Shown piece after piece: positions 7,426 to 14,933 of a DNA stretch of 17,178 nt. The position numbers and the translations under genes are program-made. Each line of letters begins with the position of its first letter. The first letter of the stretch is position 1. The DNA comes from JAVBQU01 sp031548675 (GTDB lineage: Bacteria > Bacteroidota > Bacteroidia > Bacteroidales > P3), in NCBI GenBank assembly GCA_031548675.1, contig JAVBQU010000057.1, forward strand, positions 1 through 17,178, given 5' to 3'. The notes beneath the pieces are model-generated. The model was not told the origin of the DNA, did no database searches, and worked only from the letters and a program-made list of their open reading frames with translations.

Positions 7426-9405
7426 ATGAAAAAAATCATCTTTACCTTTTTATCTTTGTGCATTGCAGGTTGTATGTGGGCACAAAAAAATGTTGTATTT
7501 GATCCGAACCCTCAATACGGACAAAAAGTGAATTATAGTATCCTAAGTACAACAGCAGATAGTACAATGTCCATCTATTGGGAAACAGCCGATACCATGT
7601 ATACAAGTATGGGTGCAGGTTCTGCATCTAGTATGTCTGTATTTATGGAATTCTATCCTGAGGATATACTTAATTTTAAAGGCACAGGAAAAAAACTCTC
7701 AACCATTAATCAAATTAATTTTTATATTGCAGCAGCTTACCGTGCCAATGTAACAAGTTTTAAATTGATTGTAATGCAAGGAAACGATGTTGCTTCTGCC
7801 ACAGAAGTTGTTAATCAGAATGTTGATATTGCAAGTTTAGTAGATGGTTGGAATGCTATTGATTTAGCTGCCAGCTATTCTGTTGATGCAGGTAAAAATC
7901 TTTACATTGGATGTCAATTTGCATTCAATGCAAAAGCTTATCCTTTCGGAGTAATAAAAGGAACGAATGTAAAACAAGGTTGGTATCGTTCCGGAACAGG
8001 TTCTTACAGTAATGCAATAAGCGCAGGAGGTTACGCATTAATGATAAAAGCTGTTGCCGGTTTAGAAAATGCACCTGCTAATGAGATTGCACTGAATTCA
8101 GTTGATGTACCTCAATATAAAATTATTGGAGATAGCATTTTGGTAAAAGGTGTTATAAAGAATGTTGGAACAGATACACTAAAATCTTTCAAAGTATTTT
8201 ATAATGCTAGTGGAAGTCTGTCAGATACTTTTGAAGTAAAAAATATAAATGTAGCAGCTAATGCTACTTATACGTTTACCCATCCTAAATATTATGTTTG
8301 TTCAGTTGCTAAGAATTTGAATATTGCTGTTACTGTGTCAGAACCTAATGGGGTAGTTGATGTGATAGCTAATAATACTCAAACAGGAACTACACAGATT
8401 TATTCAGAAATAGTTCCCAGAGTTGTTTTACAAGAAGTATTTACCAGTTCAACATGTCCTCCGTGTAATCCCGGAAATGCACAGCTAACAACGGTGTTGA
8501 ATACCATTAATAATCCGGCAAAATGGGCATGTGTAAAGTATCAATATAATTTTCCCGGAACAGGAGATCCTTATTATACTGCTGAATGCGGAACCAGAGG
8601 TAGTTTTTATGGAGGAATAAGCAGCGTACCTACTTTAAATGGCGATGGGACAGCACTAGTTACTAATCCTAATAGTTATACTGTAGCTCAATTTAATACA
8701 TTAGCTCAGATTCCTGCTGCTGTTAAATTATCAGGAACTTCTAATATTGATGAAAAAACAGTTAGTTTAAATGTTACTATTGATCCAGCTTCAAATATTA
8801 TAAATTCGAATTTACGCTTTTTTGCTGCTATTGTAGAAAAAACAACAGTAAAGAATGTAAAAAGCAACGGAGAAAAATCATTTAATTATGTAATGAAGAA
8901 ATTTATGACCAATGTCAATGGAGATAAAATAGATTCGTTACAAATAGGAACACCTAAAGCTTTGAATTATAGTTATACATTTAATGGAGAATACCGCCTG
9001 CCGGCTAATTCCAGTCTTCCTATTAATCATGCAACAGAAAATTCAGTAGAAAACTTTAATAATTTAATGGTAGTCTATTGGGTTCAAGATATTTCTACAA
9101 AAGCTGTTTATCAGGCAGGTAGTGCTGTTGATCCAGATCCTCATGGAACAACCTCTATTTCATCCGTAGCCAATGAAATTAACCTTATTGTTTATCCTAA
9201 TCCTGCTGTTTCTGAATTAAATATCAATTTGGCAAAAGAAGGAAAAGCCAATTATACTATCTGCAATATTGAAGGCAAAACCATAAAACAAGGCATTGTT
9301 ATCCAAAATGATATTATAGATATTAAAGCATTGCCTACCGGAATGTATGTTTTAAAATTGGTTGCAAGCGATAAAGTAAACACGGTGAAATTCATAAAAG
9401 AATAA
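7426..9405 (+). CDS. T9SS-secreted Omp28-domain protein with ambiguous signal peptide
   Basis: 659 residues from the ATG at 7426; an upstream in-frame ATG at 7402 only adds MNYINNRI before the natural MKK signal start. The signal contains a perfect lipobox (I13-A14-G15-C16) but also a signal-peptidase-I-type site after Ala19 (WA before Q20). After it come an unassigned beta-rich domain (about 25-220), a CARDB-like segment (about 222-330) and an Omp28 thioredoxin-like domain with CPPC (cysteines 344 and 347) and a SVPT cis-proline signature near 402. A T9SS type A sorting domain (from about 590 to FIKE) ends the protein. The tail is nearly the same as that of the preceding gene at both protein and DNA level, which points to duplication or gene conversion. 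The N-terminal domain is not that of the neighbour. Function is unproven; a secreted thiol-active or adhesive protein fits. Confidence 0.83.
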   Translation: MKKIIFTFLSLCIAGCMWAQKNVVFDPNPQYGQKVNYSILSTTADSTMSIYWETADTMYTSMGAGSASSMSVFMEFYPEDILNFKGTGKKLSTINQINFYIAAAYRANVTSFKLIVMQGNDVASATEVVNQNVDIASLVDGWNAIDLAASYSVDAGKNLYIGCQFAFNAKAYPFGVIKGTNVKQGWYRSGTGSYSNAISAGGYALMIKAVAGLENAPANEIALNSVDVPQYKIIGDSILVKGVIKNVGTDTLKSFKVFYNASGSLSDTFEVKNINVAANATYTFTHPKYYVCSVAKNLNIAVTVSEPNGVVDVIANNTQTGTTQIYSEIVPRVVLQEVFTSSTCPPCNPGNAQLTTVLNTINNPAKWACVKYQYNFPGTGDPYYTAECGTRGSFYGGISSVPTLNGDGTALVTNPNSYTVAQFNTLAQIPAAVKLSGTSNIDEKTVSLNVTIDPASNIINSNLRFFAAIVEKTTVKNVKSNGEKSFNYVMKKFMTNVNGDKIDSLQIGTPKALNYSYTFNGEYRLPANSSLPINHATENSVENFNNLMVVYWVQDISTKAVYQAGSAVDPDPHGTTSISSVANEINLIVYPNPAVSELNINLAKEGKANYTICNIEGKTIKQGIVIQNDIIDIKALPTGMYVLKLVASDKVNTVKFIKE

Positions 9406-9415
9406 TGTAACTTTA

Positions 9416-9450
9416 AAAGATGCTGTTCGAAGTTTTTGAACAGCATCTTT
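9416..9450 (+). terminator. Intrinsic terminator after the second T9SS cargo gene
   Basis: The 13-bp perfect stem 9416-9428/9438-9450 has a 9-nt loop, and the right arm runs into a T-rich tail (TTTCTTTTCT). It begins 11 nt after the stop codon. Confidence 0.85.
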
Positions 9451-9460
9451 CTTTTCTAAA

Positions 9461-9491
9461 ATAGAAAGTATGTTATATATATGCTTTCTAT
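9461..9491 (+). repeat. 11-bp inverted repeat between terminator and tRNA promoter
   Basis: The arms 9461-9471 and 9481-9491 pair with one G-U. The sequence is very AT-rich and no T-run follows. It may be a weak second terminator or chance; no function is evident. Confidence 0.4.
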
Positions 9492-9556
9492 AAATAAGAG
9501 AAAATCAAAAAACTAAATCCATGATGCAAAATATTTTTTCCATATATCAAAAATAT

Positions 9557-9588
9557 TTTGCACAATTGAAAAAAAGGGATTAATTTTG
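9557..9588 (+). promoter_or_regulatory. Bacteroidota-type promoter for the tRNA pair
   Basis: TTTG at 9557-9560, 20 nt, then TAATTTTG at 9581-9588: an exact consensus pair. The predicted start around 9594 is only a few bases before the first base of tRNA-Gly, as expected for a tRNA promoter. Confidence 0.75.
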
Positions 9589-9601
9589 CAACCGCAAACA
9601 A

Positions 9602-9674
<73 letters not shown>

Positions 9675-9675
9675 C

Positions 9676-9707
9676 AAAAAAGCCCGATGAATTTCGGGAT
9701 TTTTTTT
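9676..9707 (+). terminator. Hairpin with T-run between the two tRNA genes
   Basis: CCCGA at 9683-9687 pairs with TCGGG at 9694-9698. It is flanked by six A residues and eight T residues (9700-9707) that can extend the stem around one mismatch. It looks like an intrinsic terminator, but leaves only 18 nt before tRNA-Leu. Confidence 0.65.
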
Positions 9708-9725
9708 ATTGTTCATTAAATTGTT

Positions 9726-9810
9726 GCCTTGGTGGTGGAATTGGTAGACACGCAGGACTTAAAATCCTGTGAGCATTGCGCTCGTGCGGGTTCAAGTCCC
9801 GCCCGAGGTA
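9726..9810 (+). tRNA. tRNA-Leu (anticodon TAA)
   Basis: An 85-nt class II tRNA with a long variable arm. The acceptor stem 9726-9732 pairs with 9803-9809 (one G-U at the end and one inside), with discriminator A9810. The anticodon stem is CAGGA/TCCTG with loop CTTAAAA, placing the TAA anticodon at 9760-9762; it reads UUA and UUG. The variable arm (TGAGCATTGCGCTCGT) forms its own small stem, and the T stem GCGGG/CCCGC is perfect. CCA is not encoded. No separate promoter fits between it and the hairpin upstream, so it is probably transcribed with tRNA-Gly. Confidence 0.97.
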
Positions 9811-9818
9811 CAGATTTG

Positions 9819-9849
9819 AAAAGGTTGTCCGAATGGGCAGCCTTTTTTC
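9819..9849 (+). terminator. Intrinsic terminator after tRNA-Leu
   Basis: The 12-bp stem 9819-9830/9835-9846 includes two G-U pairs, closes a GAAT tetraloop and ends in a T-run (9843-9848). It lies 9 nt past the tRNA. Confidence 0.85.
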
Positions 9850-9894
9850 TTATAAGATAATCACTACAATAATAAATCTTCATTTACATATACC

Positions 9895-10977
9895 ATGTAT
9901 TCATATCATTCCATTCAAGATTTTCTACTTAAAGTTTTTAAAGCGATAGGCTGTTCGCCTAAAGATGCAGAATTGGGAGCTGATGTTTTGCTTCGGGCAG
10001 AATTGCGGAATATAGGCTCTCATGGTTTAATAAGGCTGAAAGATTATATCAGTCTTTGGGAACAAAACCGCTTAAAAAGTAATCCTGATATACAAATTGT
10101 GCATGAAACCCCTTCTACAGCAGTAGTGGATGGAGATTCGGGACTGGGTATGCTGGTTGGAGATTATGCGATGAGAGTGGCTATAGAAAAGGCTAAAAAT
10201 GTAGGAACAGGCTGGGTTTCGGTATGTAATTCCAATCATTATGGCATAGCCGGATATTATACTATGTTGGCATTGGAACATGATATGATTGGTATTGCGA
10301 TGACTAATGCCAATCCTTTAGTGGCTCCTACATGGTCAACCGATAAATTATTGGGAACTAATCCTATTTCAGTTGCTATTCCGTCGGGAAATGAACCTCC
10401 TTTTGTGGCGGATTTTGCCACAACGCCTATTGCAAGGGGAAAACTTGATGTGATGCACCGCAAAGGAGAGCAAGCTCCACAAGGCTTTGTACAAGATAAA
10501 GATGGAATTTCTTCAACAGACCCTAATATCCTTACCCAAGGAGGGGCTATACTTCCTTTAGGCGGAGACTATCAACATGGAAGTCACAAAGGGTATTGTT
10601 TAGGAGCTATTGTCGATATATTTTCGGCTGTTTTTTCCGGTGCTAATTTTGGACCCTTTGTTCCTCCATCAGTAGGTTATTTACCTGTTTTAAATACATC
10701 CGTAGGGAAGGGAACAGGGCATTTTTTTGGGGCTATGCGTATTGATGCTTTTCAACCGAAAGAAGTTTTTAAATCCCAAATGGATAAATGGATACAAACA
10801 TTTAAGAATGCCAAACCTGCACAGGGACATCAAGAAGTATTAATTCCCGGAGAGCCTGAGCGTAGATGGGAAAAAATACGCATGCAGGAGGGTTTGATTG
10901 TCTTGGATAATGTGATGGATGATCTGAAAAAAATTGCTTCTGACCTACAAATAGAGATGAAAATTGATAAGGCTTAG
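9895..10977 (+). CDS. Ldh-family NAD(P)-dependent 2-hydroxyacid dehydrogenase
   Basis: A 360-residue member of the malate/L-lactate/ureidoglycolate dehydrogenase family, which oxidises (S)-2-hydroxyacids with NAD(P). This family is not related by fold to classical MDH/LDH. Family landmarks are RNIGSHGLIRL (38-48, with H43, G44 and R47); NSNHYGIAGYY, with the presumed catalytic His115; LGTNPIS (153-159); DFATT followed by RGK, part of the cofactor region; HKGY (231-234); and the C-terminal IPGEPE motif. Length is normal. The actual substrate (malate, lactate, sulfolactate or ureidoglycolate) cannot be told from sequence by eye, and the neighbours give no pathway clue. It lies after the tRNA terminator. 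I found no consensus promoter box in the short upstream gap, and no clear terminator after it. Confidence 0.9.
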   Translation: MYSYHSIQDFLLKVFKAIGCSPKDAELGADVLLRAELRNIGSHGLIRLKDYISLWEQNRLKSNPDIQIVHETPSTAVVDGDSGLGMLVGDYAMRVAIEKAKNVGTGWVSVCNSNHYGIAGYYTMLALEHDMIGIAMTNANPLVAPTWSTDKLLGTNPISVAIPSGNEPPFVADFATTPIARGKLDVMHRKGEQAPQGFVQDKDGISSTDPNILTQGGAILPLGGDYQHGSHKGYCLGAIVDIFSAVFSGANFGPFVPPSVGYLPVLNTSVGKGTGHFFGAMRIDAFQPKEVFKSQMDKWIQTFKNAKPAQGHQEVLIPGEPERRWEKIRMQEGLIVLDNVMDDLKKIASDLQIEMKIDKA

Positions 10978-11074
10978 TAATTCCGAATACTTTTCTTGAA
11001 AATTCTTTAAAATCTTTGTTAGCTTCTTTGGTATAATTCTATTTTTCTTTCAATTAAGCCTTAGAAAAAAGGCG

Positions 11075-11082
11075 TATCTTTG
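11075..11082 (+). promoter_or_regulatory. -7 promoter element for the transketolase unit
   Basis: TATCTTTG matches TAnnTTTG exactly. No good TTTG -33 element lies 19-21 nt upstream (the region reads TTAAG). The predicted leader to the ATG at 11130 is about 40 nt. Confidence 0.5.
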
Positions 11083-11129
11083 TACTTTAATAAAAATCAT
11101 TAATAAAAACTTACTCCGATATATTTATA

Positions 11130-11975
11130 ATGTATTCAATAGAACAATTAGAACAGACAGCAACACAAGTAAGACGAGATATTATTCGTATGGTGCATGG
11201 CGCCAAATCGGGACATCCCGGAGGTTCTTTAGGTGCTGCCGATTTTATGACTGCTTTATATTTTAAAATTCTAAAGCACGTCCCTAAAAATTTTACTATG
11301 GAAGGTAAAAATCAAGATTTATTTTTCCTTTCCAACGGGCACATTTCTCCTGTATTCTATAGTGTTTTGTCCCGTTCAGGCTATTTTCCTGTAAGCGAAA
11401 TGGCTTCTTTCCGTAAATTAGGTTCTCGTTTACAAGGTCATCCTTGTACAGCTCATCATTTACCGGGTGTACGGGTAGCTTCCGGATCATTGGGTCAGGG
11501 CTTATCTGTAGGGATAGGGGCTGCGTTGGCAAAAAAACTAGATGGTGATAATGCTTTGGTTTATACTTTGCATGGAGATGGAGAATTGCAGGAAGGACAG
11601 ATTTGGGAGGCTGCTTTATATGCGGCATCTAACAAGGTAGATAATTTGATTGCGTCTATCGATTATAATAAAAAGCAAATAGATGGACCTACGGATGAAA
11701 TTATTTCATTAGGAGATTTAAGAGCTAAATGGGAAGCTTTTGGATGGATGGTTTTTGAAGCCAAAGGAAATAACATGACAGATGTAGTGAAAATATTGGA
11801 AGAAGCGAAGCTTAATACAGGCAAGCAGAAACCTATAATGATTTTATTGCATACCGAAATGGGATGCGGCGTTGATTTTATGATGGGAACACATAAATGG
11901 CACGGTGTGGCTCCTAGCGATGAGCAGGCAGCTAAAGCTTTGGCTCAGTTACCAGAAACTTTAGGAGATTATTAA
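11130..11975 (+). CDS. tkt: Transketolase, N-terminal (TPP-binding) subunit
   Basis: 281 residues, matching the pyrophosphate-binding half of transketolase. With the C-terminal half it moves two-carbon ketol units between sugar phosphates in the non-oxidative pentose phosphate pathway. Visible features are SGHPGGSLGAADFMTALYF near 27-45, a GHPC segment, and the thiamine diphosphate/Mg motif GDGELQEGQIW (GDG at 149-151) ending at N180 in DYNKKQID. The protein stops naturally near the end of this domain; full-length transketolase is about 650 residues. Splitting into two genes is an established arrangement in archaea and many bacteria including Bacteroidota, so this is not a broken gene. The partner is at 13524-14477, separated by a VWA gene. 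No terminator follows, so transcription likely continues into the VWA gene 33 nt downstream. Confidence 0.94.
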   Translation: MYSIEQLEQTATQVRRDIIRMVHGAKSGHPGGSLGAADFMTALYFKILKHVPKNFTMEGKNQDLFFLSNGHISPVFYSVLSRSGYFPVSEMASFRKLGSRLQGHPCTAHHLPGVRVASGSLGQGLSVGIGAALAKKLDGDNALVYTLHGDGELQEGQIWEAALYAASNKVDNLIASIDYNKKQIDGPTDEIISLGDLRAKWEAFGWMVFEAKGNNMTDVVKILEEAKLNTGKQKPIMILLHTEMGCGVDFMMGTHKWHGVAPSDEQAAKALAQLPETLGDY

Positions 11976-12008
11976 GAGTAAGCCGGTAAAACAAGCTGTA
12001 CCTTAATT

Positions 12009-13421
12009 ATGAGATTAAAAAAATGTTTGTTTATATTGTTTTGGGCTTGTCTGATTTTGTTCGGACAAGCTCAAGGCTATTATAATCCCAAGATTACATA
12101 CCCTAATCTTCCCAAAACACGCATTTTGTTTATTTTCGATTGTTCGCAAAGCATGTATGCCCGTTGGCAGAGCGATACGAAGATAAATATAGCCCAGCAT
12201 TTTTTGTCAAATATTTTGGATAGCTTAAAAAGCGTGCCTAATATTGAATTAGCGTTGAGAGTTTACGGACATACCAAAAATTTTCCCCCGCAAGATTGCA
12301 ATGATACCCGTTTAGAAGTTCCTTTTGGAAGCCATAATATTGACCGTATAAAAAATAAACTACGCACATTAGTTCCCCGCGGTACAACGCCCATTGCATC
12401 TACACTTATAAAATCAGCAGATGATTTTTCTGATTATTGTGATAATTGCCGGAATGTAATAATTCTGATAACTGACGGTATTGAAGAGTGTGGGGGAGAC
12501 CCATGCGAAGCTTCTTTGGAATTGCAGCGTAAAGGAATTATCCTCAAACCATTTGTAATAGGTATCGGCAAAAATTTTCATGAAAGTTTCGATTGCGTAG
12601 GAACTTATTTTGATGCTACGGAAGAAGGTCAGTTTACCAATGCGTTAAGCATTGTAATTTCACAAATATTGAACGAAACTACAGCTCAGGTAAACTTGCT
12701 GGATGCATCGGGAGAACCTACGGAGACCAATGTCAATATGACATTTTATGATAGCAAATCAGGGAAATTGAAATATAATTATATACATACACTTAATGGA
12801 CGCGGCGTGCCGGATACTCTTTTATTAGACCCTTTACTTACTTACGACATAGTAATACATACCTTACCTAAGGTAGAACGTAAGAATGTGCAGTTAGATC
12901 CGGGCAGGCATAATATTATTCCGATTTCAACGCCTCAGGGTTTTTTAGTCGTAAAACCTTTGGGAGGTTCTATTTTTCCACATGCCCGCTTGTGGGATGT
13001 GCTGGTAAAAGAACAGAATAAATGCGAAGTTGTCAATAAGCAGATGTTGAATCAATCAGCGAAATATATTACAGGCAAATATGATTTGGAAGTACAGTCT
13101 TTGCCCCGTCTCAATATAGAAAATGTTACCATTTCGCAAAGTCATACAACTACGGTTGAAATTCCGAATCCGGGACTACTTACCGTAACTAAACTTACCG
13201 ATGGTATGTTCGGCAGTGTTTTTGTAAGTACCGAAAAAGGAAAATTAGAGTGGGTTTGTGATTTAGATAATAACCTTAAGGTAGAGAACATAGCTTTGCT
13301 TCCCGGAAAATATTATGCCGTTATGCGATCAAAGTATGCAACGCGTGCATCTTACACTATAGAAAAAATATTTGTGATAGAACCCGGTAGGACAACCGCT
13401 ATCAATATGGAAAAAAATTAG
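12009..13421 (+). CDS. Exported von Willebrand factor A (VWA) domain protein
   Basis: 470 residues. A signal peptide (MRLKKCLFILFWACLILFGQ, cleavage probably after Ala21) sends it across the inner membrane. The VWA domain (about 36-220) has an intact metal-ion adhesion site: DCSQS at 44-48, TTP at 126-128 and TDG at 155-157. The last continues into EECGGDPC, and with LRVYGH and CNDTRLEVP this marks a conserved bacterial VWA subfamily. A C-terminal beta-rich region (about 225-470) contains repeated PEGA- or carboxypeptidase-regulatory-like modules. No T9SS tail and no lipobox are seen, so periplasmic location is the simplest guess. It lies 33 nt after the transketolase N-half and 102 nt before the C-half, with no promoter or terminator visible on the upstream side. 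Its ligand and role are unknown, and no link to transketolase chemistry is evident. Confidence 0.85.
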   Translation: MRLKKCLFILFWACLILFGQAQGYYNPKITYPNLPKTRILFIFDCSQSMYARWQSDTKINIAQHFLSNILDSLKSVPNIELALRVYGHTKNFPPQDCNDTRLEVPFGSHNIDRIKNKLRTLVPRGTTPIASTLIKSADDFSDYCDNCRNVIILITDGIEECGGDPCEASLELQRKGIILKPFVIGIGKNFHESFDCVGTYFDATEEGQFTNALSIVISQILNETTAQVNLLDASGEPTETNVNMTFYDSKSGKLKYNYIHTLNGRGVPDTLLLDPLLTYDIVIHTLPKVERKNVQLDPGRHNIIPISTPQGFLVVKPLGGSIFPHARLWDVLVKEQNKCEVVNKQMLNQSAKYITGKYDLEVQSLPRLNIENVTISQSHTTTVEIPNPGLLTVTKLTDGMFGSVFVSTEKGKLEWVCDLDNNLKVENIALLPGKYYAVMRSKYATRASYTIEKIFVIEPGRTTAINMEKN

Positions 13422-13484
13422 TTTTAACTGTAAACGATGAATAAGAAAGCATCTGGCTTAGAAGCTCTCTGTGGTAAAAAAATC

Positions 13485-13511
13485 TTGAAGTTTGAAATTT
13501 GAAATCTTGAA
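13485..13511 (+). repeat. Short tandem TTGAA repeats upstream of transketolase C-half
   Basis: TTGAA occurs at 13485, 13492, 13499 and 13507, i.e. four times with a period of 7-8 nt. The flanking AATCTTGAA is also repeated (13481 and 13503). It sits 13 nt before the ATG at 13524. Such a tract could slip in length and alter spacing upstream of the start, but four copies is short and chance is possible. Confidence 0.5.
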
Positions 13512-13523
13512 AATAAAATATAT

Positions 13524-14477
13524 ATGAAAACTTACGAAATAATTAATCAAAATGATACCCGTTCCGGTTTTGGCGCCGGTTTGTTAGAATTAGGTAAAAC
13601 CAACCCTAATGTTGTGGCACTTTGTGCCGATTTAACAGAATCGCTAAAAATGCAGGATTTTCAAAAAGCATTTCCCGATCGTTATTTTCAATCCGGAATA
13701 TCCGAAGCCAATATGATCGGCATGGCAGCCGGACTATCTATTAATGGAAAAATTCCATTTGCCGGAACTTTTGCAGCCTTTGCAACAGGCAGGGTCTATG
13801 ATCAAATCAGGCAGTCGGTAGCCTACTCCAATAAGAATGTAAAAATTTGTGCATCGCATGCCGGAGTAACTTTGGGAGAAGATGGGGCTACCCATCAGAT
13901 ATTAGAAGATATAGGTTTGATGAAAATGCTTCCCGGTATGGTAGTTATCAATCCTTGCGATTTTAATCAAACCAAAGCGGCAACCATAGCGATTGCAAAT
14001 CATCAAGGACCCGTGTATTTGCGTTTTGGTCGTCCGAAAGTACCTAATTTTATACCCGAAAACATGCCTTTCCAAATTGGGAAAGCAGTTATGCTTAATG
14101 AAGGAACAGACGTTACCATATTTGCAACCGGACACTTGGTATGGAAAGCTTTAGAAGCAGGCATTATTTTAGCTGCCAAAGGTATTCAGGCTGAAATTAT
14201 CAATATTCATACCATCAAACCGCTCGATACAGAAGCTGTATTGAAATCCGTTGCTAAAACCCGTTGTGTGGTAACGGCAGAAGAACATCAAAAACATGGA
14301 GGCTTAGGAGATAGCATAGCTCAGCTTTTAGCAGAAAATATGCCTACGCCTATCGAGATGGTTGCGGTACACGATGTTTTTGGCGAAAGCGGAACTCCCG
14401 ATGAGCTTATTGTAAAATACGGCTTAGATACACCCAATGTTGTAGAAGCAGCATTAAAAGTGATTGGGAGAAAATAA
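13524..14477 (+). CDS. tkt: Transketolase, C-terminal (pyrimidine-binding) subunit
   Basis: 317 residues, matching the central and C-terminal domains of split transketolases. The glutamate that activates the thiamine aminopyrimidine is E61 in the [15 protein letters not shown] segment. Next come [18 protein letters not shown] (about 82-99) and [17 protein letters not shown] (about 112-128), which line the active site. The C-terminal domain (about 190-317) has the TIKPLD and [11 protein letters not shown] motifs common to transketolases and DXPS-type enzymes. It forms an active enzyme only with the TPP subunit at 11130-11975. The intervening VWA gene makes the arrangement unusual, but the lack of any clear terminator from 11975 to 13524 suggests one transcript. 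A strong palindromic terminator follows. Confidence 0.94.
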   Translation: MKTYEIINQNDTRSGFGAGLLELGKTNPNVVALCADLTESLKMQDFQKAFPDRYFQSGISEANMIGMAAGLSINGKIPFAGTFAAFATGRVYDQIRQSVAYSNKNVKICASHAGVTLGEDGATHQILEDIGLMKMLPGMVVINPCDFNQTKAATIAIANHQGPVYLRFGRPKVPNFIPENMPFQIGKAVMLNEGTDVTIFATGHLVWKALEAGIILAAKGIQAEIINIHTIKPLDTEAVLKSVAKTRCVVTAEEHQKHGGLGDSIAQLLAENMPTPIEMVAVHDVFGESGTPDELIVKYGLDTPNVVEAALKVIGRK

Positions 14478-14496
14478 ATTTTCTATTATCTAAAAT

Positions 14497-14538
14497 AATA
14501 AGCCCGAAATAAAGATTAATCTTTATTTCGGGCTTATT
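14497..14538. terminator. Perfect 42-nt palindrome, terminator of the transketolase unit
   Basis: The left arm 14497-14517 is exactly complementary to the right arm 14518-14538 with no spacer. In RNA the central AT base pairs would open to form the loop around a stem containing AGCCCGAAAT. The outer parts are AT-rich, so it can act in either direction. It lies 20 nt after the stop codon at 14477. Confidence 0.8.
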
Positions 14539-14646
14539 CATAACTAGCAGAGTTTTTTTATTTTTGAGATCTGTAAAAACAACTGATAATCAAAAATTTT
14601 AAATTTTTCTGTTTTCGTTGCTCAATGCGTTACTGACCGATTAGCC

Positions 14647-14732
14647 AAAAGCAGGCGGGAGTTTACCCGAAAGGTGGCGGGCTTTCAAGTAAAAGCAGGC
14701 GGGCTGTTCATCAAAAGCCCGCCTGCTTTTTT
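14647..14732 (+). repeat. GC-rich repeat block with terminator-like hairpin
   Basis: AAAAGCAGGCGGG occurs twice as an exact direct repeat (14647-14659 and 14691-14703), with a related GGCGGGCTTT at 14676-14685 between them. The second copy is the left arm of a perfect 15-bp stem (14691-14705 with 14716-14730, 10-nt loop) ending in a T-run. Alternatively, GGCGGGCTTT at 14676-14685 can pair perfectly with 14714-14723, excluding the first stem. Confidence 0.7.
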
Positions 14733-14933
14733 ATTTTGCTGCTCGTGCTTTTGTCAGCATTCAGCTTAATGCTCTTTGTTGTTTGTCGAAAATTTAATTT
14801 AACTTCGTCGGGCTTCGGTTCCGTTCTCATTATTCCAAGCATTACTATAAAATATGTAACGAATTGATTAACTCTTACAGCAGAAAAGATTACAATACTC
14901 CATCAATTTATCCTGCATTCTGCAAACAAAAGA

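Noticed and set aside
11296..11628. 110-codon minus-strand ORF
   Set aside because: It is antisense to the thiamine-binding region of the transketolase N-half, which is clearly the coding strand.
13438..13503. 21-codon ORF beginning MNKKASGLEAL between the VWA gene and transketolase C-half
   Set aside because: It runs into the TTGAA repeat tract, has no ribosome-binding signal or recognisable product, and is as short as chance ORFs in this base composition.
11130..14477. Transketolase broken by insertion of a foreign gene
   Set aside because: The two halves have complete domains, normal starts and stops and the usual lengths of naturally split transketolase subunits. No inverted repeats, target duplications or transposase are seen around the VWA gene.
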